Below, one piece after another: positions 1 through 10,236 of a DNA stretch of 64,000 bases. Position 1 is the stretch's first letter. Each line of letters opens with the position of its first letter. The stretch covers positions 496,001-560,000 of the forward strand of contig JAGTJM010000015.1 in NCBI GenBank assembly GCA_020747015.1, in the 5' to 3' direction. This DNA is from Pyrenochaeta sp. MPI-SDFR-AT-0127. Lineage: Eukaryota > Ascomycota > Dothideomycetes > Pleosporales > Cucurbitariaceae. The notes under the pieces are model-generated. The model saw nothing but the letters and a program-made list of their open reading frames with translations. It did not search any database and was not told the DNA's origin. A program made the position numbers and the translations under genes.

Positions 1-389
1 TATTCCTCGACGAGCGTGTCGATACACCAGCCGGCTATGAGAACGCGACTGCCTCGATCCCCGCCCTCGCCGCCCGCGGTGTCAAAGTCATGGCTCCGGC
101 TATGTTTGCTTTGACCAAACTCGACAGCGCCGGCAAGATCATTCCCAGCGAGTACGCTATTGCGTGCCAGAAAGCAGGACTTGATATTGTTGCTTGGTCC
201 TTTGAGCGCTCTGGCTGGCTCCAAATTGGCGGTGGAGGCTATTACTACGACTATGTGAAGAACGTCACGTATAATGATGGAGATATGTTGACTGTTCTGG
301 ATGTGCTAGCGCAGCAAGTCAAGATCAAGGGTCTGTTTTCGGACTGGCCGGCTACGGTCACGTATTATGCCAACTGCTTTGGCTTGTAG
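1..389 (+). CDS. Glycerophosphodiester phosphodiesterase family protein, 3' end only
   Basis: The reading frame is already open at base 3 and runs to a TAG at 387-389, giving the last 128 residues of a gene that starts outside the window. The fragment opens with FLDERVDTPAGYENATAS and contains a W-S-F-E-R-SG segment and a Gly/Tyr-rich GGGGYYYDYV stretch, then ends in DWPATVTYYANC. This matches the C-terminal half of fungal secreted GDPD-like TIM-barrel proteins, in which the end of the barrel carries a conserved 'D-W-P' (FSDWPATVTYYANC). The family hydrolyses glycerophosphodiesters to an alcohol and glycerol 3-phosphate. The catalytic N-terminal His/Glu residues lie outside the window, so activity cannot be judged. 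Family call from recognition, not from a search. Confidence 0.7.
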   Translation, partial: FLDERVDTPAGYENATASIPALAARGVKVMAPAMFALTKLDSAGKIIPSEYAIACQKAGLDIVAWSFERSGWLQIGGGGYYYDYVKNVTYNDGDMLTVLDVLAQQVKIKGLFSDWPATVTYYANCFGL

Positions 390-666
390 GTGGAAAAGGG
401 AATGTACATAATCAATCTGTAATGACGTCATGACCGCGATGGAAATGAAGGAATTCGCAAGTGTATGAATTCAAATGCGTTGCAACGCAGAAAACTTGAT
501 CCCTAAATGCTAGCTAATATGTAAATGTGTTGGTCCAATGTCAAGAAGAGATAAGCTAGCTTGCACGCCTGCATGCAAATGCTGTAGGTGGCCCAAAATG
601 CAAAAATGTGTGAAAGTGCTTGGACTACAGTAATCGTACAGCGCATGCTATTGCATAAACTTCCGT
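390..666. other. Intergenic, 3' flank of the GDPD gene
   Basis: Short convergent intergenic region between two 3' ends. I see no gene, repeat or RNA gene. Confidence 0.6.
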
Positions 667-1673
667 TTAAGCCTCCTCTTCAATGCCATCGCCTTCAGGT
701 TTTCGTAATCTCACACTACTCTCGTCCATGTCCCATTCTGTCCCACAGCTACTGTATGGCAGCACCAACTCAAACCACCTCGGGCTCGTCACCTTCTTAA
801 CCGGCGCTAAAAGTTGCTCTTCCAACTCCAGCCAACTCCTCTCCCACATATCCTGTGGGCTTGGGTCGACCAATACAACATACAGATCCCGTAGTCCCTG
901 CATGCTTGCCAGGATTGCCCATGCACGCTCCCAGTTCTTCGTATCGTCACGATATGCAAGACTGCTGCCGCGACGGAAGTAAGGTAATGCGCGAATCGCC
1001 CAGCGTAGGCGCAGTGTGCGGATTGTGTTGAGGCGGGGCTGGGGAAGGCGCTTGGGGAGGTAGAGGAGGTGCGTAATGTGGAGGAGAGAGAAGTTGTGTG
1101 GGCGATACAGGTGTGGGACCGCTTCAGAGTACCTGGTATGAAATGGTTAGCTATCATACGATACCTCTATACATCGCGGACCAGGAATACGTACATGCGT
1201 CGACAAACTCTCAACATCCTCGCACATGCGCTACTCAATCGTGCGCTCTCCCTCCCACCAACGAGCACGCGACACCCGCACTCCCTCTCTTCCCCACTTT
1301 CTACTCCTCCCGCATCCTCTGCTCTCCCGTCGCATAGAAAATGTCCAAACTTTTGCTTCGTACTGAGTGTCAAATGCACCGTCTCCTCGCCCATGACATA
1401 CTCATACACCATGCGCCTCAATTCCAGCGGCAAGCGTCCAAAGAATAGGCTCTGCCCTTGGGCATGCGTGCGCGCATCCAGCTCCGGATCTGGCTCAGAC
1501 GTCAAAGAAATAGTGGATTTGCGGGGGCGAATAGCGCCATGGGGGAATTTGGGGTCTGACGACGTTTTGAACGGATTGCGGGATTTCGGCTTCGAGGACG
1601 GATTCTCCTGGGATGGGATATCGTGAGGAATCCAGCGCATGCCGGGCAATCTGCTCAGCAATTTGGCCTTCAT
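667..1673 (-). CDS. DUF7730-type (F-box-like N-terminal) fungal protein, copy 1
   Basis: Two exons, 1195..1673 and 667..1132, separated by a 62-bp intron (donor GTACGT at 1194, acceptor CAG ending at 1133). The spliced CDS is 945 nt, 314 aa, starting at the ATG at 1673. The N-terminal part is basic and disordered. It is followed by LPLELRRMVYEYVMGEETVHL, the diagnostic start of the large fungal DUF7730 family. Splicing restores the family's hallmark CRRMYSEAVPHLY, and later LPKRLPQPRLNTIRTLRLRW and PRWFELVLPY follow in order. Members resemble F-box proteins at the N terminus but have no established function. A Cys-rich insert (ECGCRVLV) sits between the first two motifs. A second family member lies about 1.7 kb downstream on the same strand. 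The exon structure is strongly supported by motif continuity; the biological role is unknown. Confidence 0.85.
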
Positions 1674-3384
1674 TGTCGCGTCGAGTGTGCGGGTGGATCA
1701 AAGCATCCAAATGCTCGACTCACCAGCCCCCTTCGTCACAAAGCTGAGGCAATTGTTGGGAACTGCAAGGGCGGGGGGGAAACCTGTTCTTGGTGTTTGG
1801 ACAGATAGATGACGGGCTTGGCCTAGACCTGCAGCGGGGAATCCGCCGCGTTGCTTGTTTCGTTCAAGCTCTGTTTGGGGAGATCTTGGGGGGAATGTGG
1901 GGACACAAGTCGGGTCAATGGGCGCCGGTGTACCTGCTTTTTAGTGCATTCAAAGATCGCATTGTCTTGGGGCATTCCTGGGCGTAATTGAAGAAACTTG
2001 TTGTCTGTTCTCCTGAATTGATTTGAGGGATTAATATATGCTACTGCAGTCCTCGCATCCTGCAAGCTAGATAGCGTGGGCTGAAAACGCCCCCACGGTA
2101 ACTCACGCAATGGCGAGATTCACATGTCACAGCCAACTGCCCGAATACGCGCCAAGCCATATCTGTGTCACCATAGTAATCCTGTACATCATTTAGAGGT
2201 CCCTGTTGTCCTTGCGAATCAATGTATTAATATTGGCAAGGCAGAGGATAAAAGATATAGAAGCATGTGTACTTTGTCGGAGAAGAGGCACAGTGGTCAC
2301 GTGTATTTATGAATTTGTTCCTACATCTAATTCAAGAGAACTGTACTTTATAGGCAATAGATCGCTATAAAATTGAACATCAATGTCCGAGGTATGTCAA
2401 GAAAGTTCAGTTCCATGCCATAAGCGTCGTATCTGCCTATTTGGACTCACGGCCTCATGATTAGAAATGCCTTCTCATGCTGACGACCATTCTAATCAAG
2501 AGCAGTTGCCATCATCACACCAAATAACGAAAATTGTGCCGTCGGTAGCGACACAGTGGGTTTCAGCGGCGCGAATGTTCCAAATGTGGGAGGGCAGGTA
2601 TTGTTGACTGAGTTTTGTCGTGTTGTAGCCAGAATCATAGCAGTAAAGAGAAGTGTACGCGAGACAGATCTTTGGGGGTTATCGATTCCCTAGCGATGTA
2701 GTAACTGTGATGGGATGTTATCAAAGGCTGAGACAAAATTTTATTTATTTTTCATTTGTCTTTGCGCCCCAGTCTCATGTCGTATAGATGTTAGTCGCAG
2801 GTGGTAAACATGTTTTACAATAAGATATACAAGAGGTGGCATTCATAATAGTTGGGTGACAATCTGTGTCCATTCAGCAAACATGGTGAATCAAATCGCG
2901 TAGGAGCATTCAGTGACCTATCTGGTTCCATTGTGGTCCTTGGGGCAGGATACAGAAATTGCGAAGCGTCCAAGGCGTGATGTCTAAGAACGCTACACCA
3001 ATCGCTTCTTTGCTACCAAGTTGTCGGCTAAGCAACATGCAGCGAGCTAAACTTTGATAGCAAATAACTCTTTTTTGAGCGTTGCAATGGATTGGAGGAA
3101 CTCGAAGAACAAATGATGCATTGGACGAGAGTGTATCATCGACGGCAAGTGGACCTTTCATGCCAGACAACAACATAAGAGAAGTTGAGAGACAATAATT
3201 TCGCAGGGGACAGGGCGTGGATCAATACTTGATCTACTATCCCGGGGGTATTGCACAATGACCTTCTGTTGCAAGACAAAACCTGTGGCTATCAAATAAG
3301 ATCCTGCCAGCAATCTAGGGAAGGAATGTTCCCTGACGGGTCAGTATCGAAGAGTCTACAGTTCGGGTACTGCACATGGTAACA
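1674..3384. other. Intergenic, no gene recognised
   Basis: Separates the two DUF7730-type genes. It holds only short ORFs (up to about 95 codons) without start context or recognisable motifs. Some AT-rich stretches occur near 2730-2760. I see no TIR, tandem repeat or RNA gene. Confidence 0.5.
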
Positions 3385-4433
3385 TTACAAAGAATCGTCA
3401 TCGGTACTATCGTCGTCCTCAACTGCAGCCGGCAGCTCAAAAACACAATGCGACTCTCCAAGATCTATAGCTGTCGAGCACCTGCGATCTGGAAGTGTAA
3501 CAACAAAATCCCGTGGTGCTGTGATGGTCTTGAGGGGCTCCAACATCTCAACCCATCTCTCTTTCCACAACTCTTCGTAGTAATCACTCCAATGAGTATA
3601 GCGAAACACAAGTGAAACTCGCAAGCGCCGCAGTCCGCTTAGCTTGCCTAATGCACCCCAGGACTTGTACCACTGATCCAAAACAGGATTTGGCGTTTGA
3701 GTCATCAAATGATAATTAAAGCTGTCAAGCTCCCAGTAGAAAAAGAGATCGCGAATCTGAGTGAGTCTTTGCGGTAGAAAGAAGTGTGAAAAGTAGTCGA
3801 TTGTTGGAATCTCATCTATGTCGGTTGAAAGCGAGAATGAATTATCTGTGTACAGATATTCGATAGCCTCGGAGTAGCTTCGACTAAGTTAGCAACAACT
3901 AGATTAAATGCTATGTGATTCACTTACACTTGTCGACATGTCCTCAGCATGGGAAGTGCGAATGCGAGCTTCCTCCCCTGTGCCGTGCTGAAAATTCCAC
4001 ATAGGCACTCGGGGAGATCACAACGTCGTGCAACTAGAGCGCCATCTGTGGTCGTTAAATGTATCGACGTCCCACCTAGAGCATACTGGTACACCATTCG
4101 TCGTATCTCAAGAGGTAATTTGCTTAAGAACGGGGATTGCAGCTGATCCAGAATAGATTGGTCTTCCCGCCAATCTGTCGATGGTATCGTAAGCGCCCGC
4201 TGACGAGGAAACGGTACTGGAGGAGTCGCGAATTCGAATGGATCACGTGGAGTTTTGCAGTGTCCGCGACGCCGTGGTAAACACAGCATACCGAGACAGA
4301 TGCATGGCGTACAACAAGTCCAGAGAACGCATTTGCAGCTTTGCCAAGCCGCCGTCTGGAGGCACTTTCCAGTTTTCTTTCCAGCTTTCTTGAGCGTACC
4401 TCCGAGCTTGTTGCGTAACTGATGTCCCGTCAT
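3385..4433 (-). CDS. DUF7730-type (F-box-like N-terminal) fungal protein, copy 2
   Basis: Two exons, 3928..4433 and 3385..3883, with a 44-bp intron (donor GTAAGT at 3927, acceptor TTAG at 3884). The spliced CDS is 1005 nt, 334 aa. The ATG at 4433 (MTGHQLRNKLGG) is the first in the frame; the open frame further upstream lacks one. The N terminus is Lys/Cys-rich, including KCVLWTCCTPCICLGMLCL, a cluster of seven Cys that could be palmitoylated or membrane-associated (inference). Then comes LPLEIRRMVYQYALGGTSIHL, the DUF7730 signature. Splicing gives CRQVRSYSEAIEYLYT and then FFLPQRLTQIRDLFFYWE and FVVTLPDRRC. The C terminus is acidic (EDDDSTDDDS). It is a divergent paralogue of the gene at 667..1673, and function is unknown for the family. 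Confidence 0.85.
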
Positions 4434-4705
4434 GTTCGATTTATGGAGCAGGATTGCAATTGTGATGATGGAGTGAAGAGACGAAGGGTTGAAGTGCAGC
4501 AAGCTGGTTCAGGAGCTGAAGTCTGTGGCGGCGTTACCTAATTGGCCGACCAATCACAGTGATCTGACTGCGGTTGTACGGCACTGGAGTGGCGCAGCAT
4601 GGGACACATGGGACTAAATAGATGGGGATCACGAATGAGTTTAGAAAAGGGGGCATGGTTGAATTGAAGATCAAATTCAGAAGAGTTCCACCACCGTCCG
4701 CATTC
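4434..4705. other. Short intergenic region
   Basis: Upstream region of the DUF7730 copy 2 gene and 3' flank of the RidA gene, which is transcribed in the same direction. No feature recognised. Confidence 0.5.
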
Positions 4706-5154
4706 TTATCCCAGATGCGCCTCGGCCTCAATTTCAACCCTTGAGGTCTTGTATAATGAAACTACTTGAACAACTGTCAAAAGAGGCCCATGATTCGGGC
4801 ATCTCGCGTGCAGATTCCGAATAATGGGTTCGGCAATCTCATCTATGGGTAATGTAATGTAGATTCGTGCCTTGTAAACCTGATCCCAACCTTTTCCACC
4901 AGCCTGCTGGAGTGCATGTTCGATGTTGTCAAAGGCCTGGTCAACTTCTTTTGCGAGATCTTCAGGAAATTCTTCAGTGAGGCGATCCCATCCACCTGTG
5001 GTTGTTAGCAATCGACAGCGAAAGAGGAGGTCAAGCATCTACCTTGGCCGGATAGCTCGATGCGGTTGTCGATGCGGACAGCTTGGCTGTAGTTGAGTTC
5101 CCTTTTGGACCGTTCCCCAAACCCAGGGTAATCAAAATATTGTAGATGGGACAT
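4706..5154 (-). CDS. RidA/YjgF/UK114 family protein
   Basis: Two exons, 5043..5154 and 4706..4995, with a 47-bp intron (donor GTAGAT, acceptor CACAG). The spliced CDS is 402 nt, 133 aa, the usual size for the family. It begins MSHLQYFDYPGFGERSKREL, continues NYSQAVRIDNRIELSGQGG, and has WDQVYKARIYITLPIDE and VSLYKTSRVEIEAEA near the C terminus. The order (SQA, SGQGG, then helix and VEIEA C-terminal strand) fits a trimeric RidA-like fold. RidA proteins hydrolyse reactive enamine/imine intermediates. The Arg that in canonical RidA binds the substrate carboxylate appears shifted or absent (LHARCPNHGPLLTVVQV), so this may be one of the Rid subfamilies without proven deaminase activity. Such genes often sit beside secondary-metabolite genes in fungi, but none is seen here. 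Confidence 0.85.
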
Positions 5155-6424
5155 GATCAGGTAAAATATGCAAGATGTGATTCTTTAGAAGTGATGAATG
5201 CTGCAAGACCGTGTAAGATATGGATTCATAAGATCTGGTATCATAGCCTTTTATAGACCTTACAATACGATAATTTCTACTCCACTTACGCAATGCACGC
5301 ATAGACAATTCTCGCAATCGCTGAAGTGCCAAGATCAGATTTATAACATGCCCACCTGTTAATGCTCATACTCGGGTCCTTGAAACCTCACCTCCATCAG
5401 GTGGGGGCGTGCGCCGAGTGGGGTAATACGTTAAATTTGCTTCAGGCGCCTGAGTTACACTTTGCACACCAATACTCAGATTGCTCCGCTGGTGGCAAGC
5501 TCTTGGCTAACGCAATCTGACGATATATGATTCACGGGTGATCCTGCCAAGTAAATAGCATCGCGTAGGATTGGATCAGCTTATTAATGTTGACCGGACA
5601 TATGATTTAGTATTCTCATAACCACCACCCTTGTCAAGGCTGTATAACTTGGCTTGGAGTCAATCTCAGCCAAAACAATTCGAAAGTTAAAAAGTATCCG
5701 CCGGTCAGATGCGGGACCCATGGAAGGAATACCAAGCGTATTTGCACCTCGAGTTTCCCCGGCAGACTCCTACTTGCAATCTTACGGCCGTAGCTTCCAC
5801 TGCGATAAACAAATAATCTTATAACATTGTACAGTTCTTCACAATTGAATTGCTTCTTGTTCTTGTATGGAAAGATGGAAGAGAATAGAGCTCTGCATGA
5901 GGTATTTTCTAGATACTGGGCTTGGCCCCATTGTCACAATTGAGTTGACCACATCGACCATCACTTACAGTTGAAATCAGCTATATACATTAGTTGAACA
6001 TGAACTTAGGGGTGACCCGCTAGTAAGCCTCGATAACCACGGCGTGAGGATCTAGCGTTGGACTATCCGGCGAATCATGAAAGCAAAGTTGAATAAGACA
6101 TCACCTGACACTATCATCCCCCTCATTTTAAAGAAGTGTCAAGTAAGCATGCTCCCTTCATGAATCGTTATTCTTTGTCTATACCCTCGTTTTCGGATAG
6201 TATGGCGAAAATTCAGCCGCATGCCTTGGACAGGAGGACTACTATTCAACGAATGGAGTTGTCATAACCTCAAAGTTTGGAACTTCTAAGGCCTGGAATG
6301 TGTGAAGGATAATTACATTGAAAGTCAGCGATATAATAAAGACGATTTGTCACGTTATGTCTAAGGGCAGTGAAACCGTGTAAAATATCGAGATTGCTTC
6401 CATGTACACACTATTGTAATCACC
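5155..6424. other. Intergenic, moderately AT-rich
   Basis: No ORF of note, no recognisable RNA gene and no repeat. It looks like non-coding or decayed DNA. Confidence 0.45.
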
Positions 6425-6987
6425 TCAAGAGCAAACACTAACTTTGAACCACTCTATACCACCCGAATTATAACTCGCGTCTGTTGTCAACCCTTCATCC
6501 ATTTTACCCGGTCCACCGAATATCCCTCTGAATTCGCTACGCCTTAGAATTGCGCCCATATCCTCGTTACGGAACCCAGCAGGAAGGCCACCAGTGAAAC
6601 CATTGGGGAAGCCGCGAGGATAATGTCCAGGAACATGACTGTCCGGCAAATTGTGTACTCTTCCATAGTGCGGTGGACACTCTAGCCATTCCTCCACTAA
6701 CGTGAAATTGTCGAAGCCAATCATGTTGCCGTGAAAATGACAGAGAGAGTAGCTTTGAAGACGTCTACCAAGCATAATAGGGGTTCGCCCACTATATCTT
6801 CCAGACCAGCCACAAGGGGGAAGCCTAGAGGTGCGGAAACCAAAGGTTGTTCCCCCGGGAGTATGAAAGGGGGATTGTTGGGTCTGACAAATGGAGTACC
6901 GAAAGGATAAGCGGTCATGCGTGCCAATATGCTTAGTAGTTTGATGTAAGGCTGTGGTTGAGTTGTCTTTGTAGTATAATCTTCCAA
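6425..6987 (-). pseudogene. Possible decayed or unresolved gene
   Basis: Two overlapping minus-strand frames look protein-like. The upstream one includes MTAYPFGTPFVRPNN and PGEQPLVSAPLGFPL, and the downstream one FTLVEEWLECPPHYGRV and a Gly/Pro-rich GFPNGFTGGLPAGF before SGGIEWFK. I tried to join them with an intron between 6700 and 6775 but found no GT-AG pair that keeps frame. A GTTAGT possible donor follows WFK at about 6440, hinting at a further exon. I do not recognise the family. It may be a gene with unusual introns, a frameshifted relic or chance. Confidence 0.25.
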
Positions 6988-8312
6988 ATTTGAATATTGT
7001 TCTCGGTCAAAGGGGATGCCATCACATATACAAATTTTTATATATGCAGTGGAAAAGACATGGTGTATAGCAAACTATGGAAGTGGATATAAAATGTGAG
7101 ATAAGTTCCGTACTTAAAGAAGTTTTGTCACGCGAGGAAGCTAGGGACGGTATTTGTAACGCCAGCGGGGACCATAGCATTACTGGCACCATTCGTATCT
7201 TCCGTGCCGCGAGTGTCAGCATTTATGCCAGGACATTGAAGGACGTATTTGTGAGTCAAAGCTAGTGACGAATTCAAACCCACGTGTGATTTCGTCTTTA
7301 TTCACTATTTTGTGTATTTTTTTCAACTATGCATGAGACCTTTCTTTTGCATACATTGGTGCAATGCGTGGTTCATAGAGTTGACGTGCTGAATTTCTCA
7401 AGTCTGTCATAAAACCATTCATTCAAACTAAAGCAGCAAATTGATAGGATAACTTCATGTTTTGCTGAGGATCCACTACATTAGCACAGCAAAAGTGCCA
7501 TTCTGACCAAAGTTAATGCCTTCATCCTACCATATCAATACTACCTTACACCACTTACGCACACACATATATATATGTACATTGTGACTTCGCTCAGTCC
7601 ACCACTATCTCATTTCACTATCCCATGCACTAAGCTCACCCCTTTACCATCACGTCCCATTCCCTCCCCCTCCCTTCGCTTCGTATCGGTGATGATATAA
7701 ATATACAAATACCTCGCGTCAAACCGTGGCCAGCCGCTCTGCAAACCACCATCTGGCACTCCCACTTCTGGCCGTCACCTTGACCTGAGAAGATGCGCCA
7801 ATCACAGCCGCTAGGAGGGCAAGGCCAGTGCTTGTCACTGCTTCGCGAGTCGGGCGAGAGGTACATGGGGTAACTTCTTGGCAGTGGTGTAGGCAGGCTT
7901 CTTCTATTTGAAAGGTTGGAATTTATAGGTTTTGGGCTTTGACAAGTTGCTCATGCAGAGTAGTGTAAAGAATCATGGTAGTAAGGGGAAGTGCGGCGAT
8001 AGGAGTGATGTTGAGGAATTGAATCAGAGAGAGGAAGTGACACATACAGCGTGAGCGACTTTGCGTCTTTGACTAAAAGTTCGCCATCTATACAAACTGC
8101 TTTACACCATCTTGAATCTTCATAGGTCTGTGATTGATCCAAAATATGAGGTAATGGGTATAAGACATGGTAAGAACTGGGCGACACATTTGAGGATGCA
8201 ACGACATATCGAAAATGATGAGAAGCCGGCAGTCTGAAGAATACAATGCTCCAGTCAGTTCACACAGACCAAACACACATAGTCATAACTTCAGGTTTAT
8301 TTCTCTTCTACC
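6988..8312. other. Intergenic, no gene recognised
   Basis: Contains short AT runs and an ATATATATATG stretch around 7567-7578, with no ORF above 80 codons. The end nearest 8312 is the 3' flank of bud32. Confidence 0.5.
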
Positions 8313-9308
8313 TCAACCAAGCATACTCCTCTTCCGCCCTCTTAGTCTAACTCCCTCCAACCGCTTCAACACGCCCCTCCCGCCTTTGTAGCTCTCACCA
8401 TACGCCTTGAGCACTTCCTGGAACAGTGGTTCGGCCGCGGGATGTGTTGCTGAAAACGCGCGCTCGAGGACGTACAAGTCGACGGCCTTGTCCTCGTCTT
8501 GGATGCTCGCGGTTGTGAGGCCAAAGTCTATGAGGAAGATGTCTCCTTTGAGAGACTGCGGCGGCGAGGGAGGAGTTTGTGTGGAGGGTGGTGGTGGTGG
8601 TTCTCGTGGTTCTTCGCCGGATATTGCTGCTTCGCGGAGTGTGGATACAGTCTGTCTTCCTGTTTGGATTTGCGGCTGTTGCTCTGGCTTCACGCCATCG
8701 TTGTCAAAAGTGTTATTTAGTGACGGTGTGCGCAACATTAAATTACTCGTCGTCAAGTCTCCATGACAAACACCCAACTCGTGTAATTTGCCAACTTCCC
8801 TGCCTACTCTCCGCATAAGATCAAGCATATCCTCTTCCCCTCTTCCTGTACCAGTCTCTTCACCCTTTTGCCCATCTTTGCCTTTCTCTTTCTGTAGGTT
8901 CTCTCCGTCGTGTATTCGTTCTGCCCACTTGTCCAGTACCCCCCTCACAGTGGACCCTTCCACATACTCCAACACTAGCCACCCGGCATCCCAGTCTGCG
9001 CCAATCACCCCAGGCACGTTCACACCGTTCCTCTTCACCCTCACTAAGCTCCTCGCCTCCGCTAACAACCTCTGTTTCGTGAGCCGCTTGTCGAGCGTTG
9101 GGTGACGGTATGGCTTTGGAGGCCGATATTTGACAACGACGGGCGTGTGCGGTGTGAGGAAGGTGGTTTTGTAAACAAGGGCTTCGGCGCCTTGCGTTAT
9201 TGGTTGAAGATTATCGTGAACGAAGGGAGGAGGAAGGGTGTGCAGGGGACGCGAGGTTTGAGGTGCCGGTGGAGGTTCGATTGGTGGTACGGGTTGTGGC
9301 TCGGCCAT
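8313..9308 (-). CDS. bud32: EKC/KEOPS complex kinase Bud32 (PRPK)
   Basis: Single exon, 331 aa, ATG at 9308. Bud32 is the atypical small kinase/ATPase of the KEOPS complex, which makes N6-threonylcarbamoyl-adenosine in ANN-decoding tRNAs together with Kae1, Cgi121 and Pcc1. Visible motifs in order are QGAEALVYKTTF (Gly-loop equivalent), VVVKYRPPKPYRHPTLD (ATP-binding Lys and family-specific KxYRxPxLD), LVLEYVEG (hinge), CHGDLTTSNLML (catalytic loop), LIDFGL (metal-binding DFG), DKAVDLYVLERAF and the basic C-terminal tail VRLRGRKRSMLG. It is longer than yeast Bud32 (261 aa). The extra length is an N-terminal Pro-rich leader, a charged insert around residues 138-160 and a low-complexity, Pro-rich insert between the catalytic loop and DFG. 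Confidence 0.95.
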   Translation of the reverse strand: MAEPQPVPPIEPPPAPQTSRPLHTLPPPFVHDNLQPITQGAEALVYKTTFLTPHTPVVVKYRPPKPYRHPTLDKRLTKQRLLAEARSLVRVKRNGVNVPGVIGADWDAGWLVLEYVEGSTVRGVLDKWAERIHDGENLQKEKGKDGQKGEETGTGRGEEDMLDLMRRVGREVGKLHELGVCHGDLTTSNLMLRTPSLNNTFDNDGVKPEQQPQIQTGRQTVSTLREAAISGEEPREPPPPPSTQTPPSPPQSLKGDIFLIDFGLTTASIQDEDKAVDLYVLERAFSATHPAAEPLFQEVLKAYGESYKGGRGVLKRLEGVRLRGRKRSMLG

Positions 9309-10236
9309 GTCTGGGTTTCGAGGGTTGTGAAGGCAATTGAGAATGACGGGCTGCGAATAGGGATATTGCGCTTGTGTACACAGCTGGGGATGCGTAATCT
9401 AAGGTTGGTAGAGGCAGTGTTTGTTGATTGGGAACTTTTTGTGAGTGAAGCTTTGCAGCCCCGCAGTGTGACACCAACCCTCAGTATCGGTAGCCCTACG
9501 GAGCTTATCGATATCTAGCCTCAACACCACGCGAGCGCATGCCGATCACCGTTGAGCGGCATTGGAACGGTTCGTGGTCTAAGATTAGAGCAAAAGCGTG
9601 ATTGAACGTGCTGTTAGGCACGGATGTTGATCGACCGATCTGCTTGAAGGTGGGTAATCTTGACGTGTTGCACAAAGCACCATGATTCGGGTAGGACAGC
9701 AAGGTGTGCACGGGAGGAGATCACATCACGCAGCATAGCGGGAGCAGGCTTGTAAGCGAGTGTGATTGCATTTAGGTCTCATCCTACATGATCCACTCAT
9801 CTCAGCATCCTGTACTACTCTGCCATCCACTCTACCACAGGTGTAAATGGATTGGTCAGAGTCACCTCCTGTATTCCCCACAACAAATGATAAAAAAAAG
9901 GCTCAAGGAGTGCAATGAACCCCAGCCACAGGCGTAGAGCTCGTTGTCCGTGAAGCGACTTCCAATCGGTGCTCAAAGAACCACCCGCATGCTCATTAAA
10001 AGCAGTTCGCATAAAGCTGGAAACAAGAAGCTCAGAAGAGGATCTTCCGTGGAAGAGAAGAAAGGTAATCGTGACATTTGAAAAAATAAAGCTGACACGA
10101 TCGGATGCAATAAGCCAAACAAACAAGTAAACGAAACAGTCGTAATGGGCCGTTAAGGGCGACATCTAAAGGGCCGCCGTAATATGCACAAAGGGAAACA
10201 GTCCCTCAAGTAGTTTTCCGATCCGTCATTGACCTC
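9309..10236. other. Intergenic between bud32 and the downstream end of the next minus-strand gene
   Basis: Promoter side of bud32 and 3' flank of the 554-aa gene. A 116-codon minus-strand open stretch at 9815..10165 has no conserved features and most likely lies in 3' UTR. Confidence 0.5.

Noticed and set aside
1069..1626. 185-codon plus-strand frame
   Set aside because: Antisense to the first DUF7730-type gene.
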